Positions 44,432-50,154 of a DNA stretch of 50,154 bases are shown here, piece by piece. The notes beneath the pieces were generated by a model. It saw only the letters and a list, made by a program, of their open reading frames with translations. It was not told the DNA's origin and did not search any database. Where the stretch lies: NCBI GenBank assembly GCA_013289065.1, contig JABDAP010000004.1, positions 1 through 50,154 on the forward strand. The letters are read 5' to 3'. The first letter of the stretch is position 1. Every line of letters starts with the position of its first letter. The DNA is from Bacteroidota bacterium. GTDB taxonomy: Bacteria > Bacteroidota > Bacteroidia > Chitinophagales > Chitinophagaceae. Made by a program: the position numbers and the translations under genes.

Positions 44432-45323
44432 TATTTTTCATTAATGCGATAAAACAATCTTCGATATCCGGTTTTACTTCCTTTGATACAGTATTTGGCG
44501 GCATAGTAATATTATCAACACCCTCTTTCAGAACAACATGATGAAATTCACCAAAAGGATATGCATCCTGCACGCCATTGATACTTTTCAACTGATGCAG
44601 CAGATCCAGCATGTTGGCGCTTTTTACGGCAAATAATTTTCTGCCGAACTGTTGTGTAATGCCTTCCGGTGTATTGATCTGTAAAATTTTTCCTCCCTGG
44701 ATCAGTGCCACGCGGTCGCAGCGGCTCGCTTCATCCATATACGGCGTGGAAACCAAAATGGTGATGCCCTGTTGTTTTAACCCTTTCAGCATTATCCAGA
44801 ATTCTTTTCTCGATACGGCATCCACACCGGTAGTAGGCTCATCAAGAAATAAAACGGTTGGCTTATGTATCAACGCACAACACAATGCCAGCTTCTGTTT
44901 CATGCCGCCGGATAATTTTCCCGCACGGCGGTCTTTAAACGGCGCGATCTGTTCATAAATATCTTTGATCAAATGATAATTTTCTGAAACGGTCGTATTG
45001 AATATCGTTGCAAAAAATGCAAGGTTCTCTTCAATCGACAGGTCGGGATACAATGAAAACTTCCCCGGCATATAACCCACTTTGTTGCGGATGGATCTGT
45101 AATCTTTCACCACATCATTTCCATCAACTACTGCATTGCCTTTGTCGGCAAGTAATAAAGTGGTCAATATCCTGAACAGGCTTGTTTTACCGGCGCCATC
45201 CGGTCCGATGATGCCAAACAGTTCCCCCTGTTCAACATGGAACGACACATCATCCAATGCCGTTACAATGGATTTTTTGGTACCGTAAGTTTTGGTGATA
45301 TGGTCAACAGTTACAGCCGGCAT
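44424..45323 (-). CDS. ABC transporter ATPase, first half of a split YbhF-type pair
   Basis: 299 residues with canonical Walker A (GPDGAGKTS, 40-48), signature LSGGMKQK (137-144) and Walker B (VLFLDEPTTG, from 157). A C-terminal extension of about 80 residues (LFAVKSANMLDLLHQLKSIN) is of the type seen in DRA-family ATPases. The start is coupled to the HlyD gene (1-bp overlap of stop and start), and its stop overlaps the second ATPase by 8 bp. Confidence 0.93.
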   Translation of the reverse strand: MPAVTVDHITKTYGTKKSIVTALDDVSFHVEQGELFGIIGPDGAGKTSLFRILTTLLLADKGNAVVDGNDVVKDYRSIRNKVGYMPGKFSLYPDLSIEENLAFFATIFNTTVSENYHLIKDIYEQIAPFKDRRAGKLSGGMKQKLALCCALIHKPTVLFLDEPTTGVDAVSRKEFWIMLKGLKQQGITILVSTPYMDEASRCDRVALIQGGKILQINTPEGITQQFGRKLFAVKSANMLDLLHQLKSINGVQDAYPFGEFHHVVLKEGVDNITMPPNTVSKEVKPDIEDCFIALMKNNG

Positions 45324-46255
45324 TATTGAAATTTTATTTCTCCATACATGCCGATCTTCAGCAGCCCGTCATTCTTTACTTTTATTTTAACGGCATACAC
45401 AAGATTGGCGCGCTCATCTTTTGTCTGAATGGTTTTTGGCGTGAACTCTGCTTTATCCGAGATCCACGTAATGGTTCCCGCATATTCGGTGTAAGCATCT
45501 TTTCCTTTATCTGTAAACACTTTCACAGATTGCCCGAGTTTGATGACAGATAATTGATCACCCGTTACATAAGCGCGTAAAGTGATGTACGACAGGTCGG
45601 CAATTTTATACAAAGCTTTGCCTGCTGCAGTAACTTCGCCTTCTTCAGCATATTTGGTGATCACGGTACCTTTGACCGGGTTGGTAATATTTGAACGCTG
45701 TATCTCGTCGTTCAGTTGTGCGGCCCTTTTTTCCAATGGCGCGGCTTCGCTGAGTACACTGCGGTTTTGTGTGCTCGTATTATTTTCCTGTACATTGATC
45801 TGCTGTCTTGTTACCGCCATTTGTTTGTTCTGCGCATCAACCTGGAATTTGATATCATCTAACTGTTTGCCCGTAGCGGCATCCAGTTTTACCAATCGCT
45901 CAATACGTGCCTGTTCATGCAAAAGATTTTGTAACTGCGTTTGCTGTACTGCGAGTTGATCCTGCAATAATTTTATTTGCGGCATTACATCCTGCGTTTT
46001 CTGGTTCAATGCGCTGATGCTTGCTTCAACCTGTTCTTTCTGCAGCGAAATATTCAATGCATCTATTTTACCGATCACGGCTCCGGCGGCGATAGTGTCT
46101 CCTTCGTTTACTGCAAACTGCGTAAGGCGGCCGGGTAATTCTGAAGACACGATCGTTTCATCCGCTTCAAAATTTCCTTCTGCATCAAATTGATTTTTCT
46201 TGCTGCTGCAGGCAAATAGAAAGAACAGCATGAACAATAAAGTAAGTTGTTTCAT
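45323..46255 (-). CDS. HlyD/YbhG-type membrane fusion lipoprotein
   Basis: 310 residues with a lipoprotein signal (FFLFACSSKK, Cys 16). A biotinyl-lipoyl-like half (GRLTQFAVNEGDTIAAGAVI), a long coiled-coil hairpin (about 70-180, Gln-rich) and the second half (VKGTVITKYAEEGEVTAAGK, TLRAYVTGDQLSVIKLGQSV). It should connect the ABC transporter to the TolC-type channel. A 42-bp array of six AACGCAT units lies just upstream of the start codon. Confidence 0.93.
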   Translation of the reverse strand: MKQLTLLFMLFFLFACSSKKNQFDAEGNFEADETIVSSELPGRLTQFAVNEGDTIAAGAVIGKIDALNISLQKEQVEASISALNQKTQDVMPQIKLLQDQLAVQQTQLQNLLHEQARIERLVKLDAATGKQLDDIKFQVDAQNKQMAVTRQQINVQENNTSTQNRSVLSEAAPLEKRAAQLNDEIQRSNITNPVKGTVITKYAEEGEVTAAGKALYKIADLSYITLRAYVTGDQLSVIKLGQSVKVFTDKGKDAYTEYAGTITWISDKAEFTPKTIQTKDERANLVYAVKIKVKNDGLLKIGMYGEIKFQ

Positions 46256-46266
46256 ATGTTGTATTT

Positions 46267-46308
46267 ATGCGTTATGCGTTATGCGTTATGCGTTATGCGT
46301 TATGCGTT
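46267..46308. repeat. Six perfect tandem copies of a 7-bp unit (ATGCGTT / AACGCAT)
   Basis: Exactly six identical units (42 bp) in the 58-bp gap between the TolC-family stop and the HlyD start. On the sense strand the array begins 5 bp after the stop and ends 11 bp before the HlyD ATG. Confidence 0.97.
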
Positions 46309-46313
46309 CAGAT

Positions 46314-47588
46314 TTATTTTCCGGTTATGAGCTGCAGGTTAACCTGCGCCTGTAATAATTGCAATTGATGTGTGATGAGTAACTGCCTCGCCTGATCCTC
46401 TGCATTTACTTCGCGCAAATAATCATTTGCCGTGATCACGCCATTCTCTAACTGCGCATTGGCTGCCGTTTTTACGGATACACGCAGGTCAATGATCTCA
46501 CGGTCGGAAGAGATCAACTGTTGCAGTTTACTGATCTCAGACTGTTGCTGCTTAACCTGTGTTTGTGTATTTAACAGAAAAGTTTCTTTCTGTACATCAA
46601 CCGATTGTCTGTTGATCTCTACCAATTGTTTTTCTTTTTTTGCAGTATACAAACCGCCAAGCGACCAGTTAACACGCAACCCGCCGATGCCGTATGGTTC
46701 AAAAGAATTTTTTAGAAGATTCAACCCGGGCCTGCCATAACCGCCCTGCACAAATGCGCTTGCTTTCGGAAGGTTCTTTGCATTGATCAACTCGTTCTGT
46801 TGCTGCAGCAATAGATTTTGTTTTGCATACAGATCCAGTTCAGGGCGGGTGATGTCTTCGCTCATTGTTGTTTCAGCCAAAGGTTTTTGCAAAACAACAG
46901 ATGCGGGCAATGAGTGCTGCATGAACAGGCCCAGTACATCGATCATACCTTTTCTTGATGCGGCCAATTCAATTTTATGCTGCTCATTTTTCAGCAACTC
47001 CGCTTTCAGCACATCTACGTTCGATCGCAACGCCACACCATTATCTACCTGCGCCTGTACTTTTTTAATTCCGGTGTTGAGGTCGTCTTTGATCAGTTCA
47101 ACCTGTTTCAGTTGTTCATCGATATATAAAATGCTTACATAGATCTGGTTGATGCGTTGTTTAAGCTGGTATAATTCCACTTCTACTTTTTGGCCTTCAA
47201 CAGCGGCATTCAGGTTTTGTAATTGCTGTTGTTGTTTGATGAGGCCGCCATCATACAATACCTGGCTTACATCGGCTGTGATCTTGTATTGATCTTTGCT
47301 CAGCGGTTCAATGTTGATACCGGGAACAGGAATGCTGATACTCGTAACATCCGTTTGATAACTCGCCTGTCCGTTAATGCTTACCTGTGGCAGGTTTCCT
47401 TTGCTGAGATTATCGATCGTAAGGCTCGCGGTTTGCTGAACCAGTTTTTTTTGCCTGATAGCCGGATAATGTAAGCGCGCCGAATCATACACCTGCTGCA
47501 TGGTCAGGTTCTGCGCCGATAAAAAAATAGGGCAGAGTACGGCAATGATCCATATCTGTTTCTTTAACCACGTAGTTAAATACTGCAT
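46314..47588 (-). CDS. TolC-family outer-membrane efflux protein
   Basis: 424 residues from the ATG at 47588 (MQYLTTWLKK), 7 bp after the tetR stop; an ATG at 47612 would overlap tetR. Signal peptide IWIIAVLCPIFLSAQ, then two OEP repeats with long amphipathic helices (LTMQQVYDSARLHYPAIRQK at the start, LQNLNAAVEGQKVEVELYQL, and LENGVITANDYLREVNAEDQ near the end). It is the outer-membrane channel for the ABC efflux system encoded downstream. Confidence 0.93.
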   Translation of the reverse strand: MQYLTTWLKKQIWIIAVLCPIFLSAQNLTMQQVYDSARLHYPAIRQKKLVQQTASLTIDNLSKGNLPQVSINGQASYQTDVTSISIPVPGINIEPLSKDQYKITADVSQVLYDGGLIKQQQQLQNLNAAVEGQKVEVELYQLKQRINQIYVSILYIDEQLKQVELIKDDLNTGIKKVQAQVDNGVALRSNVDVLKAELLKNEQHKIELAASRKGMIDVLGLFMQHSLPASVVLQKPLAETTMSEDITRPELDLYAKQNLLLQQQNELINAKNLPKASAFVQGGYGRPGLNLLKNSFEPYGIGGLRVNWSLGGLYTAKKEKQLVEINRQSVDVQKETFLLNTQTQVKQQQSEISKLQQLISSDREIIDLRVSVKTAANAQLENGVITANDYLREVNAEDQARQLLITHQLQLLQAQVNLQLITGK

Positions 47589-47595
47589 AAAAAAA

Positions 47596-48210
47596 TTATT
47601 TTCTGATTGCATCGAATATAAATTGAGGCATTGCTTTTTTTCGTTGCTCCATAGCCAGCTGAAATTGAAGCGCATCTATTCCGAGTATCGCACTTAACAA
47701 CGGCTTACCCAAAAATGGAAATATGCACAGGCCCATCATGTTCATGATCAGGTGTACAGGGCTGATGGGTTTGATCTTTCCCGACTTTACTTCTTTTTCT
47801 ATCTGTGCTGTGAATTTGTGCAGGTCGGGAAGGCCTCCGCCAAACATTTTCGCGATCATTACAGATGGCTGTTTGTGCAGCTCATTCAGTATAAATATTG
47901 GCAGGTAAGGGTTTTGCGAGATAACGCTGATGTACTGGTCGCAAAACTGCTCTATTTTTTCATACAAGGAAAGATCGGAAAGCAGGAGCGATTTGATCCT
48001 TGGGATCAGATTCCCCATAACTTCTGTAAAGATCGTTTCAAATAGCTGTTCCTTGCTTTTAAAATAATAATGCAGCAGTGCTTTGTTTATGCCGGCTTCA
48101 TCCGCAATATCCTGCATGCGTGCACCGGCCATGCCTTTGGCAATAAATACTTTCCTGGCCGCTGCCAGTATCTTTTCTTCTGCACCGGTATCTTTATTTC
48201 TTTTCGCCAT
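47596..48210 (-). CDS. TetR/AcrR-family transcriptional repressor
   Basis: 204 residues from the ATG at 48210 (MAKRNKDTGAEEKILAAARK); the frame extends upstream through the promoter region, so the longer start is rejected. The helix-turn-helix is ARMQDIADEAGINKALLHYY FKSKEQLFETIF. A palindrome of TetR-operator type lies immediately upstream of the start, overlapping the expected transcription start, so autorepression together with the efflux genes is likely. The position matches cecR in the E. coli cecR-ybhGFSR locus. Confidence 0.92.
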   Translation of the reverse strand: MAKRNKDTGAEEKILAAARKVFIAKGMAGARMQDIADEAGINKALLHYYFKSKEQLFETIFTEVMGNLIPRIKSLLLSDLSLYEKIEQFCDQYISVISQNPYLPIFILNELHKQPSVMIAKMFGGGLPDLHKFTAQIEKEVKSGKIKPISPVHLIMNMMGLCIFPFLGKPLLSAILGIDALQFQLAMEQRKKAMPQFIFDAIRK

Positions 48211-48212
48211 AA

Positions 48213-48228
48213 TTAACCAAATGGTTAA
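48213..48228. promoter_or_regulatory. TetR-type operator palindrome
   Basis: TTAACCA-AA-TGGTTAA, 7-bp perfect arms, between the promoter -7 box and the tetR start codon. Position and shape suit autorepression of the operon. Confidence 0.8.
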
Positions 48229-48258
48229 CAAAGGTAAAAAAGATCGGTACGCCACCAA
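48229..48258 (-). promoter_or_regulatory. Consensus Bacteroidota promoter of the efflux operon
   Basis: On the minus strand TTG (48258-48256), 19-bp spacer, TACCTTTG (48236-48229), an exact match to TTG-N19-TAnnTTTG. The expected start falls in the adjacent palindrome, giving a leader of only about 10 nt. Confidence 0.85.
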
Positions 48259-48287
48259 TTTTATTTTCAGGTTGCCACAAGCAAAAC

Positions 48288-48313
48288 AAAGCCCCATATT
48301 TCTATGAGGCCTT
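48288..48313 (-). terminator. Intrinsic terminator of the CE15-like gene
   Basis: On the minus strand AAGGCCTCATA-GAAA-TATGGGGCTTT (11-bp stem with two wobble pairs), then GTTTTG, 22 bp past the stop codon. Confidence 0.8.
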
Positions 48314-48335
48314 GTCAAATTCATTTCATATTCTA

Positions 48336-49898
48336 TTATCTTCCCGGTGAAGGCACTGCATGCCCGATATTTTTATCCGCCCATTTAATGAACCATTTCA
48401 TGTTTGCCTGATCCTGGTGGCCCTGGTCGTGCTGGCGCCAGGCGAGTTGCCCATCGATCAGCGGCGTATTTACAGGCGGCATCTTTTCAGTAGTATAATC
48501 ATTCGATACGCCAAGGTCTTTTGCACCCAGTAATTTATACACAGAACCGGCAGCAACCGTTGCCATATAACTTCCCTGGTGATCCAGCCACTTTGCATCG
48601 CCCTTTTCAGGAATGCCGTAACTGATAAAAGCCAATCGCGGTGCGCACATAGCGATCAGGTCGTGCGAATCCACCGGGATATCTCCTGCATTCCTGCTTC
48701 CGAAGCCGGCTTCTGATGCGCCGTATTTCATATAGTTCCCTGCCATCCAGTAATATTCTCCGCCGGTAAGGCTTTCAACAGCTTCTCCAAAATTGCGCCT
48801 GCTTAATTTCGCTCCGCCCTGTCCGGATGAACCAACCAATGCCATAGAAAATTTGGGTTCATATGCCAATGTAACCAATGCAGCTTTGCCATAACGGGAA
48901 ACGCCTTCAATGCCAACATGTTTACTATCAACACCGGGTTCAGAAGCTTCTAAATAATCCAATGCTCGCGCTGCTCCCCATGCCCATGCGCGTAATGCGC
49001 CCCAATCATCCGGTTTGCGTGGCTGCCCTTTATTCACCAGTCCAATAATACCGCGTGTTAAACCCGCGCCATTATCTGCCTGTATGCTCGCAGGGTTAAC
49101 GAACGCAAACCCCCAGCCATCAGCAATTAATTGATCAACAGATGGGGGGTCATTATTTACACCCGCTACACCCGGAATATCAGGAGTAGGTGGCGGTGGC
49201 GCAGGCGGCGGGCCAAATGCAAAACCGGTACCTGCAGGCAAAGTAACCGGGTTATATCCTGGATGTTCATCAAAGATCGCTTTCAATGCAGGGTCGCCCG
49301 ATAATAAATTCTTTAAAGCATTATTCAAAGTGGCAAGCTGCGCGGGATTTGGCTGGCTTGGTGCGGGCCAGCGTGAGGGGCCAAACATTATCAACAGAGG
49401 AACAGGGCCTTTTGCATTTGAAGGAAGTACCAGCATCATTTCTATGTTCACATCAATTTGCGGATAAGAAGAATTATCCACGTGGCCGATCAGTTGTTTG
49501 GCGATCACGGGCACACGGCTGATCATTTCTCTGTCTGTCGTTTTTACTTCCCATTTTACAGACGGTATGTTTTTAGGAACACGGCCATATACTTCTCTAT
49601 CCATGTCTTCCACTATTTCCGGCCGGCGCTCTTTCCACCACGCATCTGCCGTGGTAACTTTTTTGCCATTCTTTAATGTAAGTATATCCGGCAGGTTAGG
49701 GAAGGGGTTGGCCAGCGCTTCATCATAATTTGCATGGTTGGGATCTTTGTCGTTGCCACTCGGGCCCGGACGGAGTTTGATAATACCCAGTTGATCCATC
49801 ATGTTCTTATGATCCTGTTCAGCCGTAAAAGTTACCGGCGTATTCTGCGCGCTGCTGCGTAATACTATCAACAATAGAAAAAAGAATATCTTTTTCAT
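48336..49898 (-). CDS. CE15-like glucuronoyl esterase
   Basis: 520 residues with a signal peptide ending near RSSAQ. An alpha/beta-hydrolase with the CE15 nucleophile elbow GVSRYGKAAL (Ser 334), MLVLPSNAKGPVPLLIMFGP before it and the C-terminal SYGIPEKGDAKWLDHQGSYM followed by WRQHDQGHQDQANM, which holds candidate catalytic His. A proline-rich insert (FGPPPAPPPPTPDIPG, about 228-243) precedes the core. In the family the enzyme cleaves ester links between glucuronoxylan and lignin-type alcohols; exact substrate unknown. It stands alone between its terminator and a palindromic upstream region. Confidence 0.85.
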   Translation of the reverse strand: MKKIFFFLLLIVLRSSAQNTPVTFTAEQDHKNMMDQLGIIKLRPGPSGNDKDPNHANYDEALANPFPNLPDILTLKNGKKVTTADAWWKERRPEIVEDMDREVYGRVPKNIPSVKWEVKTTDREMISRVPVIAKQLIGHVDNSSYPQIDVNIEMMLVLPSNAKGPVPLLIMFGPSRWPAPSQPNPAQLATLNNALKNLLSGDPALKAIFDEHPGYNPVTLPAGTGFAFGPPPAPPPPTPDIPGVAGVNNDPPSVDQLIADGWGFAFVNPASIQADNGAGLTRGIIGLVNKGQPRKPDDWGALRAWAWGAARALDYLEASEPGVDSKHVGIEGVSRYGKAALVTLAYEPKFSMALVGSSGQGGAKLSRRNFGEAVESLTGGEYYWMAGNYMKYGASEAGFGSRNAGDIPVDSHDLIAMCAPRLAFISYGIPEKGDAKWLDHQGSYMATVAAGSVYKLLGAKDLGVSNDYTTEKMPPVNTPLIDGQLAWRQHDQGHQDQANMKWFIKWADKNIGHAVPSPGR

Positions 49899-49958
49899 GT
49901 TCGTGTTTTTATAGATAATTATTTACTACGATTCAGTTTAGTTATCAGAACAATAAAT

Positions 49959-49998
49959 TGCAACCGGTTGTAATACCTGTAATTTTATTTTACAGGTT
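49959..49998. promoter_or_regulatory. LacI-type dyad and hairpin upstream of the CE15 gene
   Basis: CAACCGGTTG (within TTGCAACCGGTTGTAA, about 49957-49972), a perfect 10-bp palindrome with central CG as in LacI-family operators, followed by ACCTGTAA/TTACAGGT inverted repeats (about 49974-49997). They lie 60-100 bp before the start codon. Confidence 0.45.
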
Positions 49999-50111
49999 AT
50001 AAATATTGTCTTTTTAGCTGACTGATTGTTCCTTTTTGAAACAATTTATGTAATCCATTGCATAAACAGGGTCAAAGCGTAAACATTTTTGGTTTGATGG
50101 TCGTTACAAAT

Positions 50112-50140
50112 AAAAAGGCCCCACATTTTGTGAGGCTTCT
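50112..50140 (-). terminator. Intrinsic terminator of a gene beyond the right edge
   Basis: On the minus strand AAGCCTCACA-AAA-TGTGGGGCCTT followed by TTTATTTG; one mismatch in the stem. No gene inside the window ends here, so it probably serves a minus-strand gene to the right. Confidence 0.65.
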
Positions 50141-50154
50141 TAATTTATTTTTTA

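Noticed and set aside
46267-46308. Possible CRISPR array
   Set aside because: The 7-bp units are contiguous with no spacers; a simple tandem repeat. No cas genes are present.
48211-48324. Longer N-terminus of the TetR protein
   Set aside because: It would translate through the consensus promoter, the operator and the upstream terminator.

Overview
The window looks like a chromosomal segment of a Bacteroidota bacterium, most likely Chitinophagaceae or a close relative; the family assignment is inferred from memory of gene families. Supporting signs are a TamB/lipoprotein-TamA pair, a carboxypeptidase-regulatory/plug/beta-barrel receptor, a SusE/F-like lipoprotein, an ECF sigma/anti-sigma/DUF4097 locus, weak Shine-Dalgarno signals, and one exact TTG-N19-TAnnTTTG promoter, the consensus of the Bacteroidota primary sigma factor. 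No tRNA, rRNA, CRISPR array, transposase or phage gene was seen.

Layout. 1-5.6 kb: tamB (5' end off the window) and its lipoprotein partner, then a YihY-type membrane protein on the other strand. 5.7-8.4 kb: small stress or envelope genes (Lmo0937-like peptide, DUF2383 four-helix protein, low-affinity iron permease-like protein, DUF4142 lipoprotein), mostly single units with their own terminators. 8.6-19.3 kb: a single-domain response regulator, an NtrC-like regulator whose sigma-54 motifs are eroded, and a 2910-residue cyclic beta-1,2-glucan synthase. 19.3-25.2 kb: two tiny lipoproteins, DUF3606, an AI-2E-family permease, a YciF/DUF892 ferritin-like protein, a CBM9/DOMON-like secreted protein, a SusE/F-like lipoprotein, a META-domain protein, a PepSY-like protein and another receiver-only regulator. 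25.4-32 kb: an outer-membrane beta-barrel receptor, a TPR protein, a GyrI-like protein, twin YtxH-like small proteins, and a receiver plus double-PAS histidine kinase pair. 32.3-37.6 kb: an ECF sigma/HEAT anti-sigma/DUF4097 locus and an OmpR-type two-component system. 37.8-41.4 kb: a GH3 glycosidase, an AlkD-like protein and a RibD-C/DHFR-like protein. 41.4-48.2 kb: a seven-gene efflux operon (TetR, TolC, HlyD, two ABC ATPases, two ABC-2 permeases), a split version of the E. coli cecR-ybhGFSR layout, driven by a promoter that abuts a TetR-type palindrome. 48.3-49.9 kb: a CE15-like glucuronoyl esterase.

The most unusual signal is in the spacers. They are packed with recurring modules. One is a GC-rich palindrome (ACCCCTGCCCCTAAAGGGG type). 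Others are low-complexity words (GTAGATAAAGTAAATAGAG, GGTTAAAAAGGTTAAACAGG, AACGCAT, AGCCATCAGCTATCAGC) that start at or within a few bases of stop codons, mostly in the sense orientation of the gene they follow. Several fold into long hairpins, and one three-module composite occurs on both sides of the receptor gene. I am not aware of a description of such a 3'-end word system. The other candidates worth testing are the degenerate NtrC-like regulator next to the glucan synthase, an orphan terminator upstream of the GH3 gene, and a six-copy 7-bp tandem repeat inside the efflux operon.
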